This document shows positions 50,046 through 58,360 of a DNA stretch of 64,000 bases, in pieces. Below the pieces are notes generated by a model. That model had not been told where the DNA came from, did not search any database, and worked only from the letters and a program-made list of their open reading frames with translations. Location: IMG/VR virus record IMGVR_UViG_3300046321_000098, positions 18,012 through 82,011 of that record, one strand, 5' to 3'. Both the position numbers and the translations under genes were made by a program. Source of the DNA: a virus. Each line of letters opens with the position of its first letter. Within the stretch, counting starts at the first letter, position 1.

Positions 50046-50643
50046 GTCATAAAGCATAGCATCAATCATAAATTATCGTTGCATATCATAGGGTTACAGC
50101 CCTTAGATATTTTAAAATCGTTATGAATTAGAGGACAGGGGGCGGAGGTTCTCATCAAGCACCACTTCCATACATCATCCCCAATTAATGAAACAATCAT
50201 AGTATTGAATCAATTCAGCATTCTTACTACAGCCTAAACAATCTTATTACAGCCCTACCTATATAATAACCCATCTCAAAGGACAGCTAGGAAGGCTTTA
50301 ACAGCCCTACAGCGTGTTTAAAAGACCTAGGCATATCAGTGCCTAATAAAGCATTATAAAGCGTCCCAGAGGGTTTTAATCCTTACAAGGTAAACAAAGC
50401 TCCTCGTCTCTACCGAGACTCGTCGCCACACTCGCTCACCGCCTATCGTCGGTTCGCTCATGCCCAAGGTTTAGTTGTCCTTGTCCCAGATATATTCCCC
50501 AGATGGAATAAAACCCCAAGGTCTTAAACAAGCCTTGTAAAATTTTAAAAAAGGTAGAATCTGTAAAACACGTCTGGTGTTGAGTGAACATCATGTATTG
50601 ATACAACCTCAAGGCTTGTCAGTAGATAAAGGATGGTAGAGGT

Positions 50644-50880
50644 TCATGCTTCGCATGAGATTAGACACAACCTGTCCTACGGACATCTTTTACACATTAC
50701 TATATAGATATTTTTATAACAAAAAGATTCTTTATAACACATATTAAAATAGTGTTTTCTATACAAAAGATAGTAAAATATATTTTCTTTAGGTGTGTTA
50801 CAACTTCGTGCATAGCACGAGGCATTGATAAATCTTCGATGTTTCACATCGAGTCTTGACTCAACCCAGCTCTACGAGCT
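50644..50880. repeat. Cluster of five short tri-loop hairpins
   Basis: TCATGC-TTC-GCATGA (50644), TGTCC-TAC-GGACA (50673), TCGTGC-ATA-GCACGA (50806), TCGATGT-TTC-ACATCGA (50836), AGCTC-TAC-GAGCT (50868). All stems are perfect and all loops are 3 bases, but sequences differ. Not followed by T-runs. Confidence 0.65.
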
Positions 50881-51264
50881 ATTTTGCACCAACTCAAGGT
50901 TGAATACAAGGAGATTAAATTTGTAGTTTCTTTCATTCTTTTGGTTGGGAGAAGGAGAAATTTGTAGTTAGGAGAGAGAATACCTTAACAAACATTAAGG
51001 ATTAGTTTTCTCTACTTAGGTGCGAACGGATCGTGTCTACGCCACATCTTTATTACACTTGTTAGTAAGTACTAACATTTAGTTACACCTTAGATGGTGC
51101 GGTGAGCATCCATCTATTGATACATCCTTGAGTCTTTTCTAGGTCTTACCAGTGAGGTTTATCTGTATTCTTTTCTCTTTAGGGAAGAGTGCTCTAAGTC
51201 CTTGATTTAAAACACTATTTCACCTAAACATTTTGCACGGTTGCAAAATCTTTTGAGATTAACC

Positions 51265-52473
51265 CTACCCTAACCACTCCACAAATAGTTCCTTCATCCT
51301 CTTGCTCAAGAACGTAACATTCATAGGTTTACCATCTCTAATACAACCACGGAATAGCCACTGTATAGCCTGATTCAGTGCAAAGGCTTCTTCGTCAACA
51401 TCATAACCATAGCTATTCAAATAAGATTTAACTGTCACATTGTTAAAAATATTAAACGCATGAATAGCATAAGTCTTGTGAGCAAGCTCATTTGTAGCCC
51501 TCATATTACACGCAATCATGTTGTCGAAAGGAACATTCCTAGTCTTGATTTTAGAGAAGCTGCCCAATGGGATTGTAAAGAATATTTCTGATTTTGGAAC
51601 CTTCTGTGAAGTGTGTAAGGAGTTAATCAACTTTCTCACATCATCAGGGTTTACCCCATTAGACCTTACATTATTAGATTCCCACCAAGACGATGACAAG
51701 TTAAACCTTGTTTGCTTCTCTAGGAACTTCTTCACAGAAGGTGGTTCAACAAATTCTATCAACCCTTTTACTTTCTGTTTGTTTTCAGAATTAGATACCC
51801 TAAGCGGAATAACCAACGGCTTATGACTTATTTTGTGCAACTCAAGAAATGCTTGCATTATCGAGCCACTGAAGTTATACGTCAATAGAATAAACCTGTC
51901 AGCATTGAGCACTAAATCTGGAGACAGGTAAGTGACCAGCATGTTATTCGAGTTCTTTTCACCGTACAGACAACCTCTATCACATAGTCGTTTAATATCC
52001 CCATAGCGAGCTTCATCAGACATCTCTGTTTTCAAGAACGACATCCTCCCTAGGTTTTCAACATCCTTACTCAACATCTTTTCAGAGTAGAGGAAGTCAA
52101 TGTCCTGTTTACTGATCTTAAAAGCGTCTATAAGGTTAAGTTCTTCATCACAAATAATTTGATACTCTTGCAACTTTATTAAATCAATGTGTTCTTGCTT
52201 GAAGTGCAAGGTCAGAGCGTGGGTACAGGCGATGTTATACCCTTCCCTCAAGAACTCAAGAATCTGAGGTGCGAGTCTACCATCATCATCCTTAGCTGTA
52301 TAGAACACCATATCAACTCTATCTGATTCAAGTGCAACTCGCACATCTATTTCTTGCTTCATGGGGCTAAGGTACAGGTAGGGTTTACCTTGATTCTTTG
52401 CCATGTAGTCAAAGATACCGTGAGTCTTACCACTGCCGCATAAGGCATCTACTATTTCTATTTGTTTAGTCAT
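51265..52473 (-). CDS. Phage SF2-like ATPase/helicase
   Basis: 402 residues. Walker A ALCGSGKTHG at residues 11-20. YLYLSPMKQEIDVR, then ACTHALTLHF and IICDEELNLID (Walker B with Glu). The C-terminal QAIQWLFRGCIRDGKPMNV contains an Arg-rich motif VI-like helix. So a P-loop ATPase of the superfamily 2 type with two RecA-like halves. Last gene of a reverse operon, overlapping the methylase. Role in replication, repair or restriction evasion is not determinable. Confidence 0.75.
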   Translation of the reverse strand: MTKQIEIVDALCGSGKTHGIFDYMAKNQGKPYLYLSPMKQEIDVRVALESDRVDMVFYTAKDDDGRLAPQILEFLREGYNIACTHALTLHFKQEHIDLIKLQEYQIICDEELNLIDAFKISKQDIDFLYSEKMLSKDVENLGRMSFLKTEMSDEARYGDIKRLCDRGCLYGEKNSNNMLVTYLSPDLVLNADRFILLTYNFSGSIMQAFLELHKISHKPLVIPLRVSNSENKQKVKGLIEFVEPPSVKKFLEKQTRFNLSSSWWESNNVRSNGVNPDDVRKLINSLHTSQKVPKSEIFFTIPLGSFSKIKTRNVPFDNMIACNMRATNELAHKTYAIHAFNIFNNVTVKSYLNSYGYDVDEEAFALNQAIQWLFRGCIRDGKPMNVTFLSKRMKELFVEWLG

Positions 52474-53201
52474 CCCTTCTCCATAATTCGTTCTTCAATC
52501 CTATTCTTAGCAACCTCAAAGTATTTATCATCCTTTTCAATACCGATAAAGTTTCTGTTTGTGTTGACACAGGCTATACCTGTTGTCCCTGAACCCATAC
52601 AATTATCTAGCACTGTGTCACCTTCATTTGTATAAGTCCTGATAAGATACTCCAGTAGTGCAACAGGTTTTTGCGTAGGATGTAAAGACTCTGTTTGTTT
52701 GTCGGACTGGAATTTCAAAACACTTCTAGGATACCTCTCAGTGCTACCACCTCCAGAGATGATAGAGGTCTTACCGTATATTTCCCCATCTCCATTACGT
52801 TTTGTATAGGTGTTAACTGGAGTTTGTCCTGTTAATTTTTGAGGGTTATAAGTTGGCAGCTTTCTATAAAACACTAGAATGTTTTCATGTGCCTTCATTG
52901 GTATTTTCTTAGCATTCAGGTGACCCGTTGCCGTGGTCTTTTCCCACACCCATTCATAGCGGAGTAATGGAAGATTGCTTGAACCAAGTACCTTGTCAAA
53001 GGGTGTTTGAGCATGAAGGACAATAGCAGCGTTTTCTTTTGCGACTCTAAGGTACTGCTCCCAAAGCGACTCAAGGGGAAGAGGGGTATCCCATTTACAA
53101 TTGGTAGTACCATACAGTAAGTCACACAGAACCAAATCCACACTCCCATCGGGAATACTCTTCATAAGTTCCAAACAATCACCGTGTTTTAAATCAATCA
53201 T
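52470..53201 (-). CDS. DNA methyltransferase, beta-class amino-MTase
   Basis: 243 residues. Motif IV is CDLLYGTTNCKWD (residues 26-38). The motif I/FxGxGT region near the C-terminus is VLDNCMGSGTTGIAC, then FIGIEKDDKYFEVAKNRI. TESLHPTQKPVALLEYLIR is typical. Motif IV order before motif I defines the beta class (N4-cytosine or N6-adenine). DLLY departs from the usual DPPY or DLPY. Probably modifies phage DNA against restriction. Confidence 0.9.
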   Translation of the reverse strand: MIDLKHGDCLELMKSIPDGSVDLVLCDLLYGTTNCKWDTPLPLESLWEQYLRVAKENAAIVLHAQTPFDKVLGSSNLPLLRYEWVWEKTTATGHLNAKKIPMKAHENILVFYRKLPTYNPQKLTGQTPVNTYTKRNGDGEIYGKTSIISGGGSTERYPRSVLKFQSDKQTESLHPTQKPVALLEYLIRTYTNEGDTVLDNCMGSGTTGIACVNTNRNFIGIEKDDKYFEVAKNRIEERIMEKG

Positions 53202-53451
53202 GTTTTTCCTCCATAACTAAATCAATTCCTGTTCTAACGCACTCACAATCCACAGGTACAAAGACCTTGATTGTAAATCCATCCCCTCCACCTCGAATAC
53301 TAGCATTATCAAGTATCCAATCAAGTCTATCTCTGTCTCTTTGAAGTTCTTCTAATAGGTCAGCAGCTTCTGAGAATGTGCTAGAAGCCTCATCAGCGTG
53401 TCCTGCGTGAGCTTGTCGCAGTTCTTTTATCAGTTCAGGTGCATCAGTCAT
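53194..53451 (-). CDS. Hypothetical protein, 85 aa
   Basis: Start at 53451 (MTDAPELIKELRQAHAGH) with RBS ggggaga, in preference to an upstream start. SEAADLLEELQRDRDRLDWI then GDGFTIKVFVPVDCE: a common small phage helical protein type. Overlaps the methylase start. Confidence 0.6.
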   Translation of the reverse strand: MTDAPELIKELRQAHAGHADEASSTFSEAADLLEELQRDRDRLDWILDNASIRGGGDGFTIKVFVPVDCECVRTGIDLVMEEKHD

Positions 53452-53455
53452 TCTG

Positions 53456-53605
53456 TTATCTCCCCATCCACATAATATCAATTGCTACCTCACGGACGAC
53501 ATCACCAGTAACCTTATCCTCAAACTTGCGAAGTAAAGATAGCTCAAGCTCTAAATCCTTGATATACTGGGTTGTGCCTATTGGTAAGACTTCAAAATCT
53601 TGCAT
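53456..53605 (-). CDS. Hypothetical protein, 49 aa
   Basis: MQDFEVLPIGTTQYIKDLEL then a helix (KVTGDVVREVAIDIMWMG). RBS aaaaaggagttag. First gene of the 53.6 to 51.3 kb reverse operon. Confidence 0.55.
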   Translation of the reverse strand: MQDFEVLPIGTTQYIKDLELELSLLRKFEDKVTGDVVREVAIDIMWMGR

Positions 53606-53635
53606 ATCTAACTCCTTTTTGTTTAACATTCCTGA

Positions 53636-53688
53636 ATTATAATCTAAATTCTATTAATTACATTTGTTTTTATGTAGTAATTTGTAAA
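53636..53688 (-). promoter_or_regulatory. Reverse promoter with phased pentamers
   Basis: Reverse TATAAT (53641-53636). Upstream, in reverse, TTTAC (53688) and ACTAC (53678) are 10 bp apart, the second 37 bp from the -10 as at 34063/34100. Leader atgttaaacaaaaaggagt. Confidence 0.6.
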
Positions 53689-53733
53689 ATAAACGTAAAA
53701 ATACCCCAAAGGCTTTCACCAGTGGGGTGGGGT

Positions 53734-54474
53734 TTATTTCTTCGTAACTTTCTTAGCTTTTGTTGACTTAACCGCTAACTTTTCAACTTTAGCAATATCA
53801 GCTTGGATTTTCTTTTGTTGAACTTCTTGGTACTTTGCTCTAGCTTCAAGGCGTTGAATAATCTCATCCGAGTCAAAGTAGAAGTCCCTCCCAATTTTAA
53901 GCTCTTTAATCTCTTGTTCACTAAGGAAACCCTCATACAGTTCACTTGTCAGCTTATCTAGCATTTTCTCAGAGTAACGAGCCATTGAGAATATCTCACC
54001 CTCTTTACCTCCAAACTCAAAGCTGCACGAATGCAACATCATGCTACTGTTCTTAGTAACAACTACTTGTGGAGCTTGTAAGAATATCATCGCTGCGGCT
54101 GATGCAAGCAACCCTGCACCAATGACTACTACATTACCTTCACAATCTTGAATAGCTTGGATAATTCGTTGAGCAGCATCTAGTCTGCCTCCTGAACTGT
54201 CAACATAAATAGCCATCTCATCGTCTTTACTCATGTGCCCCATGCAGTGAAACAAGTCCCTGTAGTAAGCTGGTGCTTGAATATTTGAATCAAGGTGGTA
54301 TTCGTAGTCATTACAGCAGATTCGGCGGTGGTAAATACCTGACCGTGAAACCCTCATATTATCCTCAAAGTCGTCTAACTCATCACCGCCTTCTTCGTCT
54401 GCTCTAGTCTTGCGTTTACCGCCTAGGTTGAAAGTAGGCTTGGTTGGATTCTTGCTGTGGTTTTTATATTGCAT
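53734..54474 (-). CDS. ClpP-like serine protease
   Basis: 246 residues. AIYVDSSGGRLDAAQRIIQ (oxyanion region), GAGLLASAAAMIFLQAP with catalytic Ser125, and SSMMLHSCSFEFGGKEGE with His148 match the ClpP/S14 fold; an acid follows in GRDFYFDSDEII. About 60 extra N-terminal residues and a Lys-rich C-terminal tail distinguish it from ClpP. Phage S14 enzymes are usually prohead proteases in the capsid cluster. Here it sits beside phoH on the reverse strand, so a different role is likely. Confidence 0.82.
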   Translation of the reverse strand: MQYKNHSKNPTKPTFNLGGKRKTRADEEGGDELDDFEDNMRVSRSGIYHRRICCNDYEYHLDSNIQAPAYYRDLFHCMGHMSKDDEMAIYVDSSGGRLDAAQRIIQAIQDCEGNVVVIGAGLLASAAAMIFLQAPQVVVTKNSSMMLHSCSFEFGGKEGEIFSMARYSEKMLDKLTSELYEGFLSEQEIKELKIGRDFYFDSDEIIQRLEARAKYQEVQQKKIQADIAKVEKLAVKSTKAKKVTKK

Positions 54475-54490
54475 TTATTTGTTTCCCCTT

Positions 54491-55240
54491 CTAGTTACTG
54501 TACGCCTTGATTACAACCTTAACAAATTCACTACGCTGTACGTCTTCTACATCAAACTGATGATAAGCACAGTTAGGATATTTCGCTACCATATCACCAT
54601 CGTAGTCCTTAAAGAACCGAGGTATCAAATCCCTGAGAGCATTACGTCCCTTGGAGTTCGCATACATCTGTGAATTGTCACCACAGACTACAACCTTAGA
54701 GTCCAATCCTACACGCTCAAGAAGGAGTTTAAGAATCAGTGGAGACATTTGTTGTGCTTCATCAATAAGAAGCAAGGTATTGTCCAAGGTAGCTCCAAGC
54801 ATGAAGTTAGGAATCTTAAAGTGAATCCTATGATTCAAATCAGTCTCAACCTTACCTTTAGTCAATAACTGCTCTAGAAGATTCTTTGTACTCTCAAAAT
54901 GAGGCTCAAGCTTAGAGTTCAGATCAGAAGGTAAAAACCCTACATCATCCAGTCCAGCTTGCACAGGTGTACGTACAATCATAATCTGCTTTGTACTATC
55001 TGCAATGTACTCTTTTACAAAACTATACAGGACACTAAGGGACTTTCCTGTTCCAGCGGGAGCTTCACACACTACCAAGTCATTCTCAATAATCTTATTT
55101 CTAAGGGTATTCTGTGATTCTGTTAGTGTAAAATTATGAATCCCGTAAGCTTCTTGCCACTGTTGTTTAGGTATTGACTTGACTCCGCGAGTAAAAGACT
55201 CTTCTTTGTCTTTACGTGCAAACTTTGATTTTTGTTTCAT
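54491..55240 (-). CDS. phoH: PhoH-like ATPase
   Basis: 249 residues. Walker A CEAPAGTGKSLSV (residues about 58-70), QIMIVRTPVQAG, NTLLLIDEAQQMSPLILK (Walker B) and VVVCGDNSQMY are diagnostic of PhoH. Function in phages is unclear; RNA metabolism or stress has been suggested. RBS gaaaggga. Directly downstream of the structured RNA region and upstream of the ClpP-like gene. Confidence 0.92.
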   Translation of the reverse strand: MKQKSKFARKDKEESFTRGVKSIPKQQWQEAYGIHNFTLTESQNTLRNKIIENDLVVCEAPAGTGKSLSVLYSFVKEYIADSTKQIMIVRTPVQAGLDDVGFLPSDLNSKLEPHFESTKNLLEQLLTKGKVETDLNHRIHFKIPNFMLGATLDNTLLLIDEAQQMSPLILKLLLERVGLDSKVVVCGDNSQMYANSKGRNALRDLIPRFFKDYDGDMVAKYPNCAYHQFDVEDVQRSEFVKVVIKAYSN

Positions 55241-55254
55241 ATTCCCTTTCAGAT

Positions 55255-55711
55255 TTAAAAATAAAAAAGCCCATAGAATACTACAGGCTCAATGCAACCA
55301 AGGGAAGGTTGCTAACTGGATTAGCAGCAAGAACTACTAATCTGCTTTCTAATAAAGAAGCAAGGTGCTGCCCTCAGACTTAACAGCATGTTAGACTAAG
55401 CCACTCAGGAAGGAATCTTTCACTTCCCTTCCATATTTGCTCCAACTTTGCTCACGATGGAGCTGGTCTACCGCACCCCGCAGCCACATTCAAAACACCG
55501 ACTGTTAATCTGCCGATACTAGGGCGGAAAAAGAAAGACCCCGAGAGCACAGTTCAATTTGCTATCGAGGCCTAGGCAGTCTGTTAGAAACTACGACACC
55601 ATTTTTTTAAAATGGTTGAAAGCAACACCAACCGCGCTAACGATTGGTGCAACTGGAGGTTAAAGTGGGTCTACCGAACCAGATCGACGCACTCTACCTT
55701 TAATTAGGGTT
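55255..55711 (-). ncRNA. Highly structured non-coding RNA region, about 450 nt
   Basis: No ORF. Reverse-strand hairpins (forward coordinates): CACCAA/TTGGTG 55626-55649, ACCATTTT/AAAATGGT 55598-55616, GCTCCA/TGGAGC 55439-55463, GGAAGGAA/TTCCCTTCC 55408-55432, TGCTG/CAGCA 55366-55388, GATTAG/CTAATC 55319-55342, GCAACC/GGTTGC 55294-55312. It ends with AGCC/GGCT (55268-55289) and a reverse T6 tract. A reverse promoter TTGAGA-N17-TATATA (forward 55742 down to 55719) would start it near 55711. GGTCTACCG occurs twice (55449 and 55663). RNA identity unknown; not a tRNA or rRNA. Confidence 0.6.
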
Positions 55712-55759
55712 TGTCAAGTATATAATTCCCTAACTTTGGGTTCTCAAATCCCCTGTTAT

Positions 55760-56035
55760 TTACTTCTGCCTCTTTCGTCCGTCTACTTTTTCCACTTTTA
55801 CAGGTGTTTCGACAGCTTCTGTAACCGAAGTAGGTACAGCCTCTGCTGCTGAATCAGCTTGAGCAGGAAACATTGTAAGCAAGTGCAGACTACCCAGTAC
55901 CTGCGGAGAACCGAGGTTAGTATTCAAATCCAATTTATAACCATCATGCACAGCTTGTACAACTAATGGGAGCATTTCTATAAGGGACATTGTGGCGATA
56001 CTTAACGTACCATCCTGATTGACTGTTATTGCCAT
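55760..56035 (-). CDS. Hypothetical protein, 91 aa
   Basis: MAITVNQDGTLSIATMSLIE then MLPLVVQAVHDGYKLDLNTN. Ala/Val/Glu-rich basic-ended C-terminus. Strong promoter upstream at 56069. Unrecognised. Confidence 0.6.
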   Translation of the reverse strand: MAITVNQDGTLSIATMSLIEMLPLVVQAVHDGYKLDLNTNLGSPQVLGSLHLLTMFPAQADSAAEAVPTSVTEAVETPVKVEKVDGRKRQK

Positions 56036-56068
56036 TTAAGACCTTTCTTATTTGTTTACGAAAACTCT

Positions 56069-56096
56069 ATTATAGCATAATATTTTGGATTGTCAA
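56069..56096 (-). promoter_or_regulatory. Strong reverse sigma70 promoter
   Basis: Reverse reading: TTGACA (56096-56091), 16 bp, TATAAT (56074-56069), the best consensus match in this part. No phased pentamers, so probably constitutive. Confidence 0.8.
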
Positions 56097-56315
56097 GTCT
56101 AAAGTGCCCCTAGGAAATTATAAAAACGAAGGGGTAAATCCACATTTAGAACACCATAGACTAAAGCTAAAAGAAAATGCCCAAGCCAGTTGCTAGCCCT
56201 GAACAAGATGGGTAACAATTATTTATGTCATTTTTCAGTTTAATATTAAAACGAAAAAAACCAAATCATGTTAAAAATATAATAGGGACTAGGAAAAATA
56301 GATGCTGGTAAATAT

Positions 56316-56645
56316 TCATACTTCCACCTCGTAGATACGAGGCGCAGCGTCTAGCCATTGTTTGAAAAACGAATAGGCTTCTACATCTAACTGAAGTACT
56401 TTTCCCTCTGAGTCCCAAACGCGCAGTTTGTTGTTAGCAGTAACCCATGTGCGGGTGTGTACTTTCTTTGTCTCAGGTTTGATCTTAAAAGAATCAGGGT
56501 GAGCTATAACAGTAGTCATTAACGCTTTCAGAGTACCGTCCATGCCAGAATAGCAACCACTAAAGTGGTGCACTGTCGGTTGTAAGGTTTTACCATCGAG
56601 GTAAGCCTTAATCAACTCCACGATTTTATCATTTTTGTTTTGCAT
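56316..56645 (-). CDS. Hypothetical protein, 109 aa
   Basis: ATG overlaps the upstream stop (TAATG). LIKAYLDGKTLQPTVHHFSG and TRTWVTANNKLRVWDSEGK. Unrecognised. Confidence 0.6.
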   Translation of the reverse strand: MQNKNDKIVELIKAYLDGKTLQPTVHHFSGCYSGMDGTLKALMTTVIAHPDSFKIKPETKKVHTRTWVTANNKLRVWDSEGKVLQLDVEAYSFFKQWLDAAPRIYEVEV

Positions 56646-56809
56646 TATTTAGCTCCTTTACGTTTAACTTGCACAGCGTACAACCACTTGCTGCCAAGCT
56701 GCTGAACTGATTTAACCCACTCAGATTGGTTTCTTTGATTCAACTCCTCTGATGCGTAAGGGCTGTTAAAGATTACCTTAGCGCGTTCTTTTAGTTTTTG
56801 CTCTGTCAT
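56645..56809 (-). CDS. Hypothetical protein, 54 aa
   Basis: MTEQKLKERAKVIFNSPYAS then ELNQRNQSEWVKSVQQLGSK. RBS aaaaaggagtaac after an ATCTAAACAAAAAGGAG leader. Unrecognised. Confidence 0.55.
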   Translation of the reverse strand: MTEQKLKERAKVIFNSPYASEELNQRNQSEWVKSVQQLGSKWLYAVQVKRKGAK

Positions 56810-56839
56810 ATTGTTACTCCTTTTTGTTTAGATGCTTGT

Positions 56840-56886
56840 ATTATACCAGAAAAAGCAGCTATTACTGCGTTGTTACAAAGATTTAC
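56840..56886 (-). promoter_or_regulatory. Reverse promoter with phased GTAAA/GTAAC
   Basis: Reverse TATAAT (56845-56840). In reverse, GTAAA (56886) and GTAAC (56876) are 10 bp apart, with GTAAT 11 bp further on. The -35 is poor. Confidence 0.6.
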
Positions 56887-57058
56887 TTGTCCCTTTGACT
56901 CTAAAATTCTCACAATGCTCAACTTTAATATAATCCATCAAATCAGGAATACTGAGCCGATTTGACACCAGCGCCCAAGAACCATCTGAAAGTCTAACTT
57001 CAAGGTCTTGACCACTGCAGACAGCTTTGAGTAGTTTCCTAAGTTCTAAGTCCTTCAT
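56873..57058 (-). CDS. Hypothetical protein, 61 aa
   Basis: LRKLLKAVCSGQDLEVRLSD then GSWALVSNRLSIPDLMDYI. Follows the 57060 gene by one base. Its 3' end overlaps the phased operator. Confidence 0.5.
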   Translation of the reverse strand: MKDLELRKLLKAVCSGQDLEVRLSDGSWALVSNRLSIPDLMDYIKVEHCENFRVKGTSKSL

Positions 57059-57059
57059 A

Positions 57060-57512
57060 TTAAACTCTATAAAGTAGTTTACCTAGGAACAACTTAGCCT
57101 TATTCCACCAAGCTAACTCTAAAGACTCATCAGGTTGTGATTGAGGTATTGTCACAAGGTCATCCTTATCGAACCTGATTTCAATATCCATTGGGGCATA
57201 ACTCTCGTAAACTTCGGGAAACCCGCCGCGCTCGGCAATAGTAACGGCTACGTGTTGATCACCTGCTGAAGTAGTATTTTCAAGTTCAACTGATTCCTCG
57301 TAAATCTCGTACCAAAACTCAGAACCATCAGATTCCTCTGGTGTGGTATCCCATGTAAAATTATCAGCAATAACATTGTAAATAGTTGTGTCAATGTGTC
57401 TTGAATAGCGTGTACTCCGTTCCGCAATAAGTGCAGCCAAAAGGTCGGGGCAATTCAAAGTAAGCAAGTGCTCGTAGATTGCTTGTTTTTGTTTAATAGT
57501 TAATTTTTTCAT
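57060..57512 (-). CDS. Hypothetical protein, 150 aa
   Basis: Start 57512 (MKKLTIKQKQAIYEHL) with RBS aaaggagaaat, preferred over an upstream ATG at 57551. Acidic; LEWWNKAKLF-like C-terminus (LELAWWNKAKLFLGKLLY). Unrecognised. Confidence 0.6.
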   Translation of the reverse strand: MKKLTIKQKQAIYEHLLTLNCPDLLAALIAERSTRYSRHIDTTIYNVIADNFTWDTTPEESDGSEFWYEIYEESVELENTTSAGDQHVAVTIAERGGFPEVYESYAPMDIEIRFDKDDLVTIPQSQPDESLELAWWNKAKLFLGKLLYRV

Positions 57513-57542
57513 GTTTATTTCTCCTTTGTCGTTGATGATGGT

Positions 57543-57589
57543 ATTGTACACTAGATTTCTATACTGTGCTGGACTTTACAAATTATTAC
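57543..57589 (-). promoter_or_regulatory. Reverse promoter with phased GTAAT/GTAAA
   Basis: Reverse TACAAT (57548-57543); GTAAT (57589) and GTAAA (57579) 10 bp apart upstream. -35 non-consensus. Confidence 0.55.
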
Positions 57590-57767
57590 GTACTGCTTCA
57601 ACCAGTGTTTCAACACCTGCCTTACAAATACGACATGAAACGATATGGTGCTCTAACAGGTGTTTATTTATTAACAGATAATCCTTAGCATACTTAATCT
57701 CTAACTCAATCTCATTAATTGCATCTTTTAACCCCATCAAGTAGTATTTCTTTTGTTCTGGTGTCAT
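57576..57767 (-). CDS. Hypothetical protein, 63 aa
   Basis: MTPEQKKYYLMGLKDAINEI then a CRICKAG motif. Helical. Overlaps the next upstream gene's stop. Confidence 0.5.
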   Translation of the reverse strand: MTPEQKKYYLMGLKDAINEIELEIKYAKDYLLINKHLLEHHIVSCRICKAGVETLVEAVRNNL

Positions 57768-57944
57768 ACTTCCTCCGCTAAATCATTAATTTTACGCAGT
57801 CGGCTATTTGCAAGTTCGAGGTCTCCTCTTAGTGCTTGTATTTCATAAACCGCATAGTTAGCCCAATTAACAAGAGTTCTCAAATCCTCATCGTCATAAT
57901 TGTTGGGGTTTAGTTCCCTATAGGTGGTCAGCAAATCATTCATG
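57764..57944 (-). CDS. Hypothetical protein, about 60 aa
   Basis: Start near 57944 (MNDLLTTYRELNPNNYDDED), overlapping the upstream gene's end by a few bases. Helical, acidic. Unrecognised. Confidence 0.5.
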
Positions 57945-58142
57945 TTTCTCACCTTCGTTTGAAAAAAGAGCGATACATCCTGTGAAAACGAACAAAATAA
58001 ATTGGGCAGTTGCTTGACTATTAGAAGAAGAGTTAATAAAAGAAACACCTGTAAGTCCAAACAACACAAGGTCAAGAGACATTACCCAGAACACACCTGC
58101 ACAAATCAAGTACCAAAGTTTGTATTTTTTAAAGATGGTCAT
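57936..58142 (-). CDS. Two-span membrane protein, 68 aa
   Basis: LWYLICAGVFWVMSLDLVLF and ATAQFILFVFTGCIALF, basic N-terminus. Unknown. Confidence 0.55.
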   Translation of the reverse strand: MTIFKKYKLWYLICAGVFWVMSLDLVLFGLTGVSFINSSSNSQATAQFILFVFTGCIALFSNEGEKHE

Positions 58143-58360
58143 TTCAAAAGACTCTCCACTAATTCTTCTTTTGTTGCAAACATCTCAGCTTCACGTAACC
58201 AAACAGTCCCTAAGTGGTAAGTAGCTCCAACATCACACTCATCGAACACAAAAGACCGTGCATTTGAAATCTGGTCTTTATACACCCTTGCTTGTACTTT
58301 GCCTGATGCTATTTTATCTAAGTGCATAAACCACACTTCTTGTTCTAGTTTGTATTTCAT
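58139..58360 (-). CDS. Hypothetical protein, 73 aa
   Basis: MKYKLEQEVWFMHLDKIASG then LGTVWLREAEMFATKEELVE; a phage family pattern (V-x-F-M-x-x-x-K). Overlaps neighbours by 4 nt on both sides. Confidence 0.55.
   Translation of the reverse strand: MKYKLEQEVWFMHLDKIASGKVQARVYKDQISNARSFVFDECDVGATYHLGTVWLREAEMFATKEELVESLLK

Larger units (their letters stand above)
49900..51264. other. 1.36-kb gene-free convergence region
   Basis: Forward genes end at 49899 and the reverse operon ends at 51265. I see no convincing ORF on either strand. It contains two DnaA boxes (50025), several hairpins (GTCTC-TACC-GAGAC at 50406; five tri-loop hairpins 50644-50880; ATTTTGCA/TGCAAAAT at 51230), and AT-rich runs. 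Likely a replication or transcription-termination region. Confidence 0.6.

Noticed and set aside
55255-55711. tmRNA or a tRNA gene on the reverse strand
   Set aside because: No tRNA-like acceptor/T-arm pair closing the RNA and no tag reading frame ending in Ala-Ala; a CCAGTTGCACCA-like stretch is isolated.
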